A DNA stretch of 49,392 nucleotides from Acidobacterium sp. (GTDB lineage Bacteria > Acidobacteriota > Vicinamibacteria > Vicinamibacterales > UBA2999). Under the pieces are notes generated by a model, which was not told the origin of the DNA, ran no database searches, and saw nothing but the letters and a program-made list of their open reading frames with translations. The stretch is taken from contig NSIL01000019.1 of the NCBI GenBank assembly GCA_002737365.1, positions 1 to 49,392 of the forward strand, in the 5' to 3' direction. Shown piece by piece: positions 25,302-37,753 of this stretch; positions within the stretch are counted from its first letter, which is position 1; each line of letters begins with the position of its first letter. The position numbers and the translations under genes were made by a program.

Positions 25302-26528
25302 TCACTCTGTCCGAATTGCCGCGACCACGTCGAGCGCGACCGCGCGCCTGGCGGGATACCACGCCGAGATGATGCCGCTGCCGGCCGCGGCGGCGATGGC
25401 CAGGATCAGCGTCTGCGGCGCCACCTGCAGTGGCAACTCGAGCGCGAACTCAATCGTCGCCAGAAACGCCCACGCCGCGAGCGCGCCAGCCAGGCCGCCG
25501 GCAATCGACAACAGCAACGACTCCGCGAGAATCTCCTGGACGATGCGGCGGGCGGAGGCGCCGAGGGCCCGGCGCACGCCGATCTCACGAGTCCGCTGGG
25601 TCACCGACACCAGCACGGTGTTGGTCACCACGACGATCGCCGCCAGCAAGGCCATCAACGAAATGGGGCCGGCCGCGGCGCCAATGCGCTGCGACAGGTT
25701 GGCGACGAACCCGCGTGCGGCATCGGGAGTCAGCACGTCGAAGGTGTCGGCTGCACCGGGGCGCAACGCCCGCCTCGCACGCATCGAGATTCGGGCGCGG
25801 CCCTCGGCAGCCGTGGCGTCATAGCCCGGCGCGGCCTTGGCAAACACCTGCAAGCTGCGCGGCGCCCCGAACGCACGCTCGTAGGCGCGCAGGGGAATCC
25901 AGACGTATTTATCCTGCGAGCCGGCACCGGCGCTGCCCTGGCGCGCCTGCACGCCGATCACCGTGAAGCGGCGGCCGCGCAGGCGCACCGACTGCGCCAG
26001 TGGGTCGCTGGTCGGGAACAACGTGTCGGCGATATCGGCGCCGATCACGGCGACCGTATCACCAGCGAGGTCCTCGTCTGAACGAAAGAAGCGACCCCGC
26101 TCGAGGTCAAGATTGCGAATGTCGGCCAGCGTCGAGGTGGTGCCGGTCACCGCGCCGTCTTCGACCACCCGGGCGCCCGACGACACTTCCGCCCGCGTCT
26201 GGGCGCTCGGCGCATACCACGTCACGTCGCCGGCATAGCGCTCAAGAAAAGCCAGATCGGCCCGGCGGATCGGCGGGTTGCGCACCAACTGTTCCTGTAG
26301 TTCGCGCCGCGAGACGCGGCTGCCCGACGCCACCTGGGCGAGCACGAACGTGTCGGAACCAAAGGTCCGCGCTGTGCTCGCTTCCGCATAGCGTTTGACA
26401 CCGTCGAGTGCGGTCACCACCGTCACGATGGTGGCGACGGCGACGGCAATGGCCAGGGCGCCCAGTGCCGATCGCATGGGATAGCCCATGAGCGCTGCCG
26501 CCCCTTGGCGGAGTGATTCAAACCACAT
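25302..26528 (-). CDS. MacB/FtsX-type ABC transporter permease
   Basis: Paralogue of the next gene, about 408 residues: an N-terminal TM (SALGALAIAVAVATIVTVVT), a periplasmic core, and a C-terminal FtsX domain with VTQRTREIGVRRALGASARR. The start ATG 26528 (MWFESLRQG) is preferred over an upstream in-frame ATG at 26579 that would add a non-conserved leader; CATATT on this strand ends 7 nt before it. The macA-like adaptor starts divergently 60 nt away. The ATPase must come from elsewhere. Confidence 0.85.
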   Translation of the reverse strand: MWFESLRQGAAALMGYPMRSALGALAIAVAVATIVTVVTALDGVKRYAEASTARTFGSDTFVLAQVASGSRVSRRELQEQLVRNPPIRRADLAFLERYAGDVTWYAPSAQTRAEVSSGARVVEDGAVTGTTSTLADIRNLDLERGRFFRSDEDLAGDTVAVIGADIADTLFPTSDPLAQSVRLRGRRFTVIGVQARQGSAGAGSQDKYVWIPLRAYERAFGAPRSLQVFAKAAPGYDATAAEGRARISMRARRALRPGAADTFDVLTPDAARGFVANLSQRIGAAAGPISLMALLAAIVVVTNTVLVSVTQRTREIGVRRALGASARRIVQEILAESLLLSIAGGLAGALAAWAFLATIEFALELPLQVAPQTLILAIAAAAGSGIISAWYPARRAVALDVVAAIRTE

Positions 26529-26587
26529 CGGAACTAATATGACGCAAATTAGGGACCTGGCGGCCCCAGTTCGCGTCAAACTGCGTT

Positions 26588-27811
26588 ATGCGCAGGCGAA
26601 TCATCGTGGGTGTGGGCGTATTGGCGGCGTTGGGCGGGGCGGCGGTGTATGCCATGCGCTCGGGTAAGTCGGGAATCGAGGTTGACACCGTCAAGGTCAG
26701 CCGGGTGGAGGCATTGCAGTCGTTCGTGACCGCTTCCGGCGAGATCGTCGCCACGAAGTATGCCGACATCGGGTCCGCGGTGATGGGCCGGCTGGTCGAG
26801 CTCAAGGTCAAGGAAGGCGAGTCCGTGAAGGCGGGCCAGGTCCTGGCGCGCATCGATCCGGTGCAGGCTTCGTCCTCCGCTGATGCCGCGGCCGCATCCG
26901 TGGGTGCACTCGAAGCCGATGCCAGGGCTGCCGCCACACAGGTTCGAGCTGCACAGGCGTCGCTCGAAGAAGCGCGGTCACGCGAGAAAGAAGCGGCGGC
27001 GTCTTGGATTCGTGCGCAAGAGTTGCAGCGCGCTGGGCTCTTGCCGCAGTCGGAATTCGACAAGGCCAGCATGGCCGGCACCACGGCGGCGGCGCAGGTC
27101 GCCGCGGCGACGGCGGCGTTCGAGCGGGCGCAGCAGGCGCAGGCCAGTGCCGAGCGGCGCATTGCGCAAGGGCAGGCCGAGCGCACGCGCGCCAGGGACG
27201 CCCTGGCGAAGACCGAAATCACCGCGCCGATCGATGGCGTCATCACGCGCCTCGAAGTGGAACAGGGCGAGATGGTGGTGATGGGCGTCCAGAATCAGCC
27301 GGGGACGATCCTGATGACCGTGTCGGACCTGAGCTCGGTGAACGCCGAAGTGAAGGTGGCCGAGGCCGACGTGATGCGCCTGTCCAACAACTTCCCCGCC
27401 ACCGTGACGCTGGAAGCGCTGCCCTCGCAGAAGTTCACCGGCCGCGTCGTCGAGATCGGGGCCAGCGCACTACCCCAGATCGGCACGCAGGCCGCCGCGC
27501 GCGAATTTCGCGTCAAGGTGCGGCTCGAAGGCGCGGTGGCGACGCTGCGGCCGGGCCTCACGTGCGATACCGAGATCCTCGCGGCCGAGCGCAAGAACGC
27601 CCTCGCCGTGCCGCTGCAGGCCGTGGTCGAGAAGGATGGCCAGACCGGCGTGTTCGTGGTGCGCGATGGCGCGGTGGAGTTCACGCCGGTCAAGACTGGC
27701 ATCATCGGCGGCTTGTCGATTGAGGTGGACGGCATCGCCGACGGCACCGAGATCGTCAGCGGCCCGTTCCAGACGCTGCGGACCTTGCTCAATGGCGATC
27801 GCGTCCGTTAG
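26588..27811 (+). CDS. MacA/HlyD-type periplasmic adaptor protein
   Basis: A membrane-fusion protein of 407 residues that would link an inner-membrane pump to an outer-membrane channel. It has an N-terminal anchor (MRRRIIVGVGVLAALGGAAV), a biotinyl-lipoyl half-motif (GRLVELKVKEGESVKAGQVL), a long coiled-coil hairpin rich in Ala/Glu/Gln at about residues 95-205, and the second lipoyl half (ITAPIDGVITRLEVEQGEMV). It is divergent to two FtsX permeases, so a MacAB-like exporter is likely, but no ATPase gene is nearby. Confidence 0.87.
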   Translation: MRRRIIVGVGVLAALGGAAVYAMRSGKSGIEVDTVKVSRVEALQSFVTASGEIVATKYADIGSAVMGRLVELKVKEGESVKAGQVLARIDPVQASSSADAAAASVGALEADARAAATQVRAAQASLEEARSREKEAAASWIRAQELQRAGLLPQSEFDKASMAGTTAAAQVAAATAAFERAQQAQASAERRIAQGQAERTRARDALAKTEITAPIDGVITRLEVEQGEMVVMGVQNQPGTILMTVSDLSSVNAEVKVAEADVMRLSNNFPATVTLEALPSQKFTGRVVEIGASALPQIGTQAAAREFRVKVRLEGAVATLRPGLTCDTEILAAERKNALAVPLQAVVEKDGQTGVFVVRDGAVEFTPVKTGIIGGLSIEVDGIADGTEIVSGPFQTLRTLLNGDRVR

Positions 27812-27876
27812 CACCTAGCGACGCGGCGCCATCACCCGTTCTTGACAAATTTTGCCAAATCACTTCCGGTAACGTC

Positions 27877-28122
27877 GTGAGCACGATGAATGTCTCGCTG
27901 CCCGAGTCACTCAAGGACTTCGTCGATGAGCAGGTGATGCGGGGCGGTTACGGTGTTAGCAGCGAGTCCATCGGCGAACTGATCCGCAAGGATGCAGATC
28001 GGCTGCAATTGCAAGGCCTGCTGCTGGAGGGAGGTGCCTCTGCCTCGGCTGGACCCGCTGGTCTCGGCTATTTCTCCAGCTTGCGCAAACGCCTCCGACT
28101 AGGCCCTACGCCCGCTAGCTAA
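27877..28122 (+). CDS. parD: ParD-family antitoxin, apparently solitary
   Basis: An 81-residue ribbon-helix-helix antitoxin. The N-terminal MNVSLPESLKDFVDEQV and YGVSSESIGELIRKD form the RHH DNA-binding part; the C-terminal AGLGYFSSLRKRLR region normally wraps the ParE toxin. The start is GTG 27877, or ATG 27886, which has TAACGT 10 nt upstream. An upstream TTGACA (27842-27847) lies near. The parE gene that should follow is reduced to a stump, so this antitoxin lacks its cognate toxin here. Confidence 0.82.
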   Translation: MSTMNVSLPESLKDFVDEQVMRGGYGVSSESIGELIRKDADRLQLQGLLLEGGASASAGPAGLGYFSSLRKRLRLGPTPAS

Positions 28123-28259
28123 ACCTTCCCGGGCTGCGGTTCTGGCCGCTGGCACGCCACCCGCACCTGGTGTTCTACATCGAGCGCGACGATCACATCG
28201 ACATCTGGCGCGTGTTGCACGGGCAGCGCGACACCCCGGGGTGGATGCACGGCGCCTGA
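28122..28259 (+). pseudogene. parE: 3' stump of a parE toxin gene
   Basis: The frame reads NLPGLRFWPLARHPHLVFYI then ERDDHIDIWRVLHGQRDTPG to a TGA at 28257. This is the C-terminal part of a RelE/ParE toxin (RFWPxxRHPHLVFY, VLHGxRDxPxWM). It begins directly at the parD stop without a start codon; about half of the toxin is deleted, so it cannot make an active toxin. Confidence 0.75.
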
Positions 28260-28274
28260 CGGGCCATTGTGGCA

Positions 28275-28618
28275 CTATTGGGCCGCGAGCAGATCGAGGT
28301 CAATGTCGAGCGCGGCGACAAGTGCCCGGTCGAGCGCGTGAAGCTTGGCCGTCGCCAGCCGGCCGACACATGCCGTGAGGCGCGACTTTGGCAAGCTGAC
28401 CAATTCATCGCAGTGAAGGGCGCTGTCGTGCTTCAGTCCTTCGTCCACGCCAACCGAGACCTGGCTGGCCAGGCCATGCCTGGCCGAATACACGGGCACA
28501 CACACGACCGTTGAGAATCGCGAGTCGATCACGGCCAGCCGGCTGACGACGGCGAACACGCGAAAGGCGTTGGGATCGGCGCCACCGGGCCGCGCCACGC
28601 GATACAAGTCCCCGCGCT

Positions 28619-28622
<4 letters not shown>
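28275..28622 (-). CDS. mazF: MazF/PemK-family toxin
   Basis: A 115-residue protein of the MazF/PemK endoribonuclease fold. It starts MKRGDLYRVARPGGADPNAF and contains FAVVSRLAVIDSRFSTVVCV, PVYSARHGLASQVSVG and LVSLPKSRLTACVGRL, matching the strand order of the family. Its start overlaps the stop of the antitoxin gene by 4 nt, the usual antitoxin-first arrangement. The cleavage sequence is unknown. It is the last gene of what looks like the czc transcript. Confidence 0.8.
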
Positions 28623-32049
<3,427 letters not shown>

Positions 32050-33546
32050 CTAGTGATCATGCGTCGCCCCCAACTTGCCGATCTCGGCCTTGACGGCGAA
32101 GCTGTTCGTGGCGGCGAACCGCTCGCCCGCCTTCAGGCCGCTCAACACCTCGACCCATTCACCGTCGGAGCGACCACGCGTCAGCGGCCGCGCCTCGAAC
32201 CAGTCGCCGTACCGCACGAACACCACCTGCCAGTCGCGGAAGGTCTGGATCGCCGAGACCGGCACGGCCAGTGGAGCGTTCGCGGACGACTGCTCCAGCC
32301 TGACGGTGACGAACGAGCCGGGCCGCCACGCCCCACCGGTGTTGGGCATGACAATGCGCGCCGTGGCGCGACGGCTCTGCTCGCCGATCAACGAGCGGAT
32401 GAACGTGATGCGGCCGGGCGCGGTGAGGCCGAGATCGGTGGCGACAATCGTCGCCACCTGCCCCTGGCGCACGCGCGCCAGGTCCTTCGCGGAAATGCTG
32501 GCGTCGATCCAGACCGAGCTGAGATCAGCGATCACGAAGATGGTGCGATCCGCCGGCACCGCCTCGCCGACGGTCAGGCGCCGCTCCACCACCGTGCCGG
32601 TGATCGGCGCACGAATCTCGTAGCGCGGCAGGCTCTCGGGGGCGGCAGTGCTGAGGGCATTGACCACGGCCTGGGTCAGCCCGATCGCGACCAGCTTCTG
32701 GCTGGCCAGATCCTGGCCGAGCCGCGCCTCCTCGAACTGCCGCCGAGCCTCGAGATATTCCTGTTCGGCGGAGATCTTCTTCTTCCACAGGTTCTCCTCT
32801 CGTTCCATTGCACCGCGGGCAAACTGCAGCCGCTGCGCCGCCGCCAGGAAGGTGCTCTTCGCATCGGCCAGCTCACGGCTGCTGATCACCGCCATCAGGT
32901 CGCCGCGCTGAATCGTGTCGCCCTCCTTGCTCACGACCTCGACGACCACCCCCTGCAGCCGCGGCACCACTTGCGCCACTCGTGTCTCGTCTGCCTTGAT
33001 CTCGCCGGGGACTTCGAACGTCGTGATTATCTGGCGCGGGCCGACGGCCTGAATCTCGATGCCGGCACTCTTCAGCGTGTCGTCGGCCAACTGCACCTTG
33101 CCTTCGATTTGCGAGTATGCCCACTCCTGCGTGCGGCCCTGGCGTACCGCGTGCACCCTGACATCGAAGGAGTGCGGTTCTTCGACGACCGCCTCGCCAC
33201 GCAAATAGTCGGCCTCAGGCACGAACGTGATGCGATCGACCCGGCCGCCCAGTCGATGCAGCTCGACTTGCATCGTCACCTCGCCTGGTGGGATCGGCTT
33301 GCCCTCTCGGTCGAGTGGATAGCTCCGAAAGTGCGGCTCGACGCCGGTCTCGTAAATGGTCATCTCCACCTGGAAGTCGTCGCCTGACAACAGGCGCGCA
33401 CCGTGCGGACCACGCGGGTACTCCAAGGCGCCAGGCCCGGCGTGATCACCGGCCGCGGGCGCTGGTTCGATGCGCAGCAGCAACAGGGTGGCGCCGAGAC
33501 CGACAATGACGATGGCGACGGTAAGCAAGAAGCTTCTGCTTTTCAT
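32050..33546 (-). CDS. czcB: CzcB-type periplasmic adaptor
   Basis: A 498-residue membrane-fusion protein of the heavy-metal RND family. An N-terminal anchor (SFLLTVAIVIVGLGATLLLL) is followed by an extra beta-rich N-terminal domain of about 100 residues, then the barrel-sandwich motif (VVPRLQGVVVEVVSKEGDTI), an alpha-hairpin rich in Glu/Arg, and YEIRAPITGTVVERRLTVGE. The extreme C-terminus is HDH, a possible metal-binding end. czcC stops 8 nt upstream. It connects CzcA to CzcC and may hand metal to the pump. Confidence 0.88.
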   Translation of the reverse strand: MKSRSFLLTVAIVIVGLGATLLLLRIEPAPAAGDHAGPGALEYPRGPHGARLLSGDDFQVEMTIYETGVEPHFRSYPLDREGKPIPPGEVTMQVELHRLGGRVDRITFVPEADYLRGEAVVEEPHSFDVRVHAVRQGRTQEWAYSQIEGKVQLADDTLKSAGIEIQAVGPRQIITTFEVPGEIKADETRVAQVVPRLQGVVVEVVSKEGDTIQRGDLMAVISSRELADAKSTFLAAAQRLQFARGAMEREENLWKKKISAEQEYLEARRQFEEARLGQDLASQKLVAIGLTQAVVNALSTAAPESLPRYEIRAPITGTVVERRLTVGEAVPADRTIFVIADLSSVWIDASISAKDLARVRQGQVATIVATDLGLTAPGRITFIRSLIGEQSRRATARIVMPNTGGAWRPGSFVTVRLEQSSANAPLAVPVSAIQTFRDWQVVFVRYGDWFEARPLTRGRSDGEWVEVLSGLKAGERFAATNSFAVKAEIGKLGATHDH

Positions 33547-33554
33547 GACTGTTC

Positions 33555-34967
33555 CTACTGGCCCTTCACCGGGGTCGATGCCGCGTCGGCGAGGGGAACG
33601 CCGATCAGACGCTCGACCTGCGCCGCGGCCTTGTGCACGTCGGCCAGGGCGCGCAAGTGCTGGGTTTCGGCGCTCACCAGCGTGCGCTGGGCATCCAGCA
33701 CTTCGAGATAACCGAACCGGCCTAGTCGATACCCTTGCTCAATCGCGGCGAACGCAGAGCGCGCGCCCGGCAGTACACCGGCTGCCAGCGCGGCCGCTTC
33801 GTCGTGCGCCATGGCGAGGTCGCGATAGGCGGCCGCCAGCAGCGTCGTGATTCGAGCGTGCGCGGCCCGCTCCGCTTCGCGGGCCTGGGCTACGCGCTGC
33901 GCGGCGGCCTGGACCCCGGCCTTGTTGCGATCGATGAACGGCAACGGAATGGAGGCGCCGACGATGAGCGCGTTGCTGTCAACATCGGTGAGCCGGCGAT
34001 AGCCCGCGGTAACCGTCACGTCGGGTACGCCACGGGCCGATTCGAGCGCGCGAGCCGCGTCGCGCTGCGCGATCTCGGTGGCCCACCGCGCGAGGTCTGG
34101 ATTGCGCGCCACCTGTTGCACCAGCGTTGTGAACGGTGGCAGGACCGGTACTGACAGTAGATCGCCATCGGCCGATGCGAAAGTTGCGGACGAGTGGCCC
34201 CACAGCGCGGCGAGCACGGTGCGATCGGCGGCCAGCGATCGCTGCGCGCGTTGCTCGTCGATGCGAGTCATCGCTAACGCAACCCCCGCCTTGGTTTGCT
34301 CAATCGGCGAAACCACGCCGGCCTCGACCCTGGTTCGCACGGTCTGTTCTACTTGCTCGATCAACCCGCGCGCGCGTTCGGCCAGGACCACCGACTGTTG
34401 GCTGACCAGCACATCCAGGAACGCCGCGGTGACGCGCGTCAGCACCTCGATGCGAGCGGTTTCGAAGTCCCATGCCGCGAGGTCGCGATCGAAGCCCGCC
34501 AGGTTTCGACGCGCCGACCGCTTGCCGCCGAGTTCGATGAGTTGGCTTAGTTCGATGGTGGCCTGCGGACCAGCCACCGGGCTGTTGTCCATTACGCGGC
34601 CGGATGCGCCGAGGTCCTCGAACAAGACGTCTACCATGGGGTTGGGCGCCCGCCCGGCCTGCAGGGCCGATGACTCGCGCGCGCGAATCTCCCAGGCGAA
34701 GCCGGCAAGGTCGGGGCTCTGGCGCAGCGCCAGGACCAACGCGTCGCGCAAGGTGACACGGCCGGTCGGGTTCTCGGCCACGCCAAGTGGCGGTGCGGAT
34801 GCGTCAGTGGGCGGCTGGCCGACAACCAGCCCGGCGCCGAGTGGTCGCGGTACCACTGCCTGGGCATCAACCCGCAAGGCGGCAAGCGACACGAACAAGA
34901 CTGCGACGCATCCGGCGCGCAGTGTCCGCGGGCGGCAAGACAGCGAGAAATAGTGAGGCAATGACAT
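33555..34967 (-). CDS. czcC: CzcC/TolC-type outer-membrane channel
   Basis: A 470-residue outer-membrane factor with a signal sequence, then two OEP repeats: LRDALVLALRQSPDLAGFAW, the structural repeat around VDVLFEDLGASGRV and ATIELSQLIELGGKR, and IPLPFIDRNKAGVQAAAQRV in the second half. The ATG has GGAGGG close upstream. It is the first of three tightly spaced czcCBA genes and follows the His-rich leader gene by 72 nt. Confidence 0.87.
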   Translation of the reverse strand: MSLPHYFSLSCRPRTLRAGCVAVLFVSLAALRVDAQAVVPRPLGAGLVVGQPPTDASAPPLGVAENPTGRVTLRDALVLALRQSPDLAGFAWEIRARESSALQAGRAPNPMVDVLFEDLGASGRVMDNSPVAGPQATIELSQLIELGGKRSARRNLAGFDRDLAAWDFETARIEVLTRVTAAFLDVLVSQQSVVLAERARGLIEQVEQTVRTRVEAGVVSPIEQTKAGVALAMTRIDEQRAQRSLAADRTVLAALWGHSSATFASADGDLLSVPVLPPFTTLVQQVARNPDLARWATEIAQRDAARALESARGVPDVTVTAGYRRLTDVDSNALIVGASIPLPFIDRNKAGVQAAAQRVAQAREAERAAHARITTLLAAAYRDLAMAHDEAAALAAGVLPGARSAFAAIEQGYRLGRFGYLEVLDAQRTLVSAETQHLRALADVHKAAAQVERLIGVPLADAASTPVKGQ

Positions 34968-35039
34968 AGCCCTCCGGCCGGGTAACGGCCGCGAATTACA
35001 CGATCAGCAAACGGAACAACAGGTACGTGCGGGGTCGTC

Positions 35040-35471
35040 TTAGACGAAGGCTGGCGGAGCGGGCGAGGAAAAGAACCGGAGGGGTGGGTCGTGCGTGGGC
35101 AACAACGTGGTGCGCTGCGAGGGCGCCATTGGGGCGATTTCAGTCTCTACACAGCTAGGTGCGACCCCAACCGGCCGGTACTCGAGAACGTGGCGGGTCA
35201 GGTCGTACGACGGAGTCAGGATTCGAGCGGCGGTGTGGTCTGGCTGGTCGAGGCCTGCGCCGTGGTCGTCGGCGTGATCGTCTGGATGGTCAGAACCGTC
35301 AGCGAGCGCATGCCGATGCACTACCGGGTGATCGTCGTCCGCATGCAGGTGCGCGACGGGCAACAGTCCGGCGAGCACAACGGCAAGCGCGGCCATCATC
35401 GCGACAATGCGGGTGCTCAGGGTCGGCGACACGGTCTGTGGAGTATGTCGGCGCGTGTGCGACAAAGTCAA
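35040..35471 (-). CDS. Small His/Asp-rich secreted protein at the head of the czc operon
   Basis: Up to 143 residues with one hydrophobic segment (AALAVVLAGLLPVAHLHA) followed by DDDHPVVHRHALADGSDHPD and DHADDHGAGLDQPDHTAA, a dense His/Asp cluster that would bind divalent metal in the periplasm. In position and style it resembles CzcI-like or DUF2946-like leader proteins of metal-efflux operons. The first start available is TTG at 35471; GTG at 35432 would give a more normal signal peptide. No enzymatic domain is visible. Confidence 0.65.
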   Translation of the reverse strand: MTLSHTRRHTPQTVSPTLSTRIVAMMAALAVVLAGLLPVAHLHADDDHPVVHRHALADGSDHPDDHADDHGAGLDQPDHTAARILTPSYDLTRHVLEYRPVGVAPSCVETEIAPMAPSQRTTLLPTHDPPLRFFSSPAPPAFV

Positions 35472-35518
35472 ACCGGCGGCTCAAGCCATCAACGCAACAT
35501 CTCACCCTCAGTTACTGG

Positions 35519-35524
35519 TACGCT
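35519..35524 (+). promoter_or_regulatory. Candidate leaderless -10 element TACGCT
   Basis: TACGCT ends 7 nt before the ATG (35532) of the DUF1259 gene, with no Shine-Dalgarno sequence. It is divergent to the czc operon. Confidence 0.35.
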
Positions 35525-35531
35525 GCCCGTC

Positions 35532-36446
35532 ATGAGAAACAAGGCAATGTCGACAAGCGCACTCATGATCGCGATCGTGTGGTTTACCTGCTCCGCGGCT
35601 GCCGCCCAAGGGATGCCGGCCGAGTACCAGGGCGTGCTCGACGTCCTCGCCCGCACCGGCGACTTCAAGGACGGCGTCCTGAAGGTCAACATTCCCCGCA
35701 ACGATATCAAGGTCACGGTCGCCGGGGTCGCCACGCCGACGCCGTTTGGCTTCGGCGGTTGGATTGCCCTCACGAAGGGCACCGGCATGGCCGTGATGAT
35801 GGGCGACCTAGTTCTGACTCAGGACGAAGTGAATCCGGTGATGTCGGCGGTGCTCGCTCAGGGACTGAACGTCACCGCGCTGCACAATCACTTCTTCTGG
35901 GAATCGCCGCGCATGTTTTACATGCACGTGCATGGACACGGCTCGGCGGCCGACCTGGCAAAGCGCATCAAGCCGGCGATCGATCTGATCGGCAAGATCG
36001 CCTCGCGACCGGACGCTGCACCGGCCATGACCTCGACCGTGACCTCAGGCACGCTCGACACGGCGAAGCTGGCGAGCATCATCGGCACGACCGGTGAACA
36101 GAACGGGCAAGTCTACAAGATCACCATCGGCCGCCCCGACCTCAAGGTGCAGGAGATGGGCGCCGCGATCAACGCGCGCATGGGACTGAACACCTGGGCG
36201 GCATTCTTCGGCAGCGACGCCGCCGCAGTGGTCGCGGGCGACGTGGCGATGATCGACACGGAAGTCACACCGGTCCTGAAGGCGCTGCGCGACAACGGCA
36301 TCGAGGTCGTCGCCATTCACCACCATATGACGGCGACGCAGCCGACGGTGATCTTCTTGCACTATTGGGGTCAGGGTCCGGCCGAGAAGCTGGCGACGGC
36401 GGTGCGGGCAGCCGTCAACCAGACCGGCCCAAGACCTACCAAGTAA
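35532..36446 (+). CDS. DUF1259-family secreted protein with duplicated His-rich domain
   Basis: A 304-residue secreted protein (signal in MSTSALMIAIVWFTCSAAAA) of the DUF1259 / LppY-LpqO family. Two tandem repeats are visible: the first ends ALHNHFFWESPRMFYMHVHG, the second AIHHHMTATQPTVIFLHYWG, each followed by a helix (ADLAKRIKPAIDLIG / EKLATAVRAAVNQTG). The clustered His and Met residues suggest metal binding. The start is ATG 35532; an open extension upstream overlaps the divergent His-rich gene and is not used. It lies beside the czc operon, divergently transcribed. Confidence 0.8.
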   Translation: MRNKAMSTSALMIAIVWFTCSAAAAQGMPAEYQGVLDVLARTGDFKDGVLKVNIPRNDIKVTVAGVATPTPFGFGGWIALTKGTGMAVMMGDLVLTQDEVNPVMSAVLAQGLNVTALHNHFFWESPRMFYMHVHGHGSAADLAKRIKPAIDLIGKIASRPDAAPAMTSTVTSGTLDTAKLASIIGTTGEQNGQVYKITIGRPDLKVQEMGAAINARMGLNTWAAFFGSDAAAVVAGDVAMIDTEVTPVLKALRDNGIEVVAIHHHMTATQPTVIFLHYWGQGPAEKLATAVRAAVNQTGPRPTK

Positions 36447-36482
36447 TTATCAACTCTTGATCTCCTGATCTCCTGTCGCTCT

Positions 36483-37742
36483 TTATCTCTCCGGCTGCAG
36501 ATTCACAAACACGCCGAAGCCAGGCGCGAGGCGACCGCCATATCTCGGCGCCAGCAGTGGCGGGACGATGCTCAGGTTGAGATGCCCGCCGACGCCGGGC
36601 GCCCAGCCATGGAAGCGCCCGAACTGGTGGAGATAGCCCACCTGCCCCTTTCCGACCGTGAAGATCTCGGTGATGTACTCGTGCACGTGCAGGTCGTGCG
36701 CGGGCTTGCCCACCACTTCGAACCGGCCGAACCAGTGGTGGCGACCGCTGGCAGAGCGCAAGCTCGACTCGGCCAGCACAGCATGCGTGGACTGCTCAAT
36801 GGTTCCATCTGGAACCTCGCTGACCTCGTGATTCACCCCGTACGCCAACGTGTTCGCCCAGATTGCGCCACTCGCCAACGGCCGGACGTAGAGCGCCGAC
36901 GCGGTCGCGCGGTCGACATCCTGTCGCGGCTGACTGCCGAGTCCGGCTTCGGATTCGTGCAAGCGCCCCGCCGATACCTGCATTGACCAGTGAGCGTTCG
37001 GCGCGAGGGCCACCCGTGCCGACACGGAATCAAGCGGCGCGAATTCGAGCCCGGCACGCTGGTCGTCCGGCTCTCGCCCGTTGAACAACGACCCTTCCAC
37101 GCGCCACCGCGAACTGGACACGCCCGCAGTGACGACGCCGAGCGAGACGTGTGTGGCATCCAGCCAATGGTGGCCAATCGGGGCCATGGGATTGGGCATG
37201 GCCGACAAGCGATGCGGAAACGCCGGCGGGCCCAGTGCCGGTTCGCCGGCAAGACCAGCGTAGGCATGCAGGCGCAGGCTGCTGCTGATGGGCCGCTCGT
37301 AATCCACAGCCAATTCCATCAACAGGTCGTGCGGATGCTGGCGATCGTGAATCGAGTCGCCGTCGCACACTTCGCCGGTCGCCAGCAGGTTGGGATAGCC
37401 GCAGCCGGCAATCGTCCACAGTTCGACGCTGAGCATCGCGCGCAGGCCGAAGCGGCCGCGTCCGATCGGCCGTCGCAGCATCCCCATGAACCAGTTGATG
37501 CTGCCGGCCTGGTGACTCGTGCGGTGGATTTCACCGGATTCGTAGAGGAACTGCCCGAACACGTTGGCGTGGCCCATGAACGTCCACTCGCCCAGATCGG
37601 CGTGGATGCCGGTCATGGGCGTGGCAGCGGGCTGCCACGAGGTGCCTGACGCCTCGCGCGGGTCGTGACCCTGAGCCGCCGCGCCGGTGGCCAGCGCAAG
37701 AAGCACGATCAATATTGCTGCGCTGATGCGAATGCTGATCAA
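36483..37742 (-). CDS. Putative outer-membrane barrel protein near metal genes
   Basis: About 419 residues with a signal peptide (ISIRISAAILIVLLALATGAA) and alternating beta-strand patterns through to the C-terminal LAPGFGVFVNLQPER. A striking His-rich motif HDRQHPHDLLMELAVDY lies near residue 135. From memory, such proteins occur next to copper- or metal-resistance genes but have no assigned function. The start is TTG at 37742. It ends 36 nt after the convergent DUF1259 gene. Confidence 0.65.
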   Translation of the reverse strand: MISIRISAAILIVLLALATGAAAQGHDPREASGTSWQPAATPMTGIHADLGEWTFMGHANVFGQFLYESGEIHRTSHQAGSINWFMGMLRRPIGRGRFGLRAMLSVELWTIAGCGYPNLLATGEVCDGDSIHDRQHPHDLLMELAVDYERPISSSLRLHAYAGLAGEPALGPPAFPHRLSAMPNPMAPIGHHWLDATHVSLGVVTAGVSSSRWRVEGSLFNGREPDDQRAGLEFAPLDSVSARVALAPNAHWSMQVSAGRLHESEAGLGSQPRQDVDRATASALYVRPLASGAIWANTLAYGVNHEVSEVPDGTIEQSTHAVLAESSLRSASGRHHWFGRFEVVGKPAHDLHVHEYITEIFTVGKGQVGYLHQFGRFHGWAPGVGGHLNLSIVPPLLAPRYGGRLAPGFGVFVNLQPER

Positions 37743-37753
37743 GGACCAACTGG

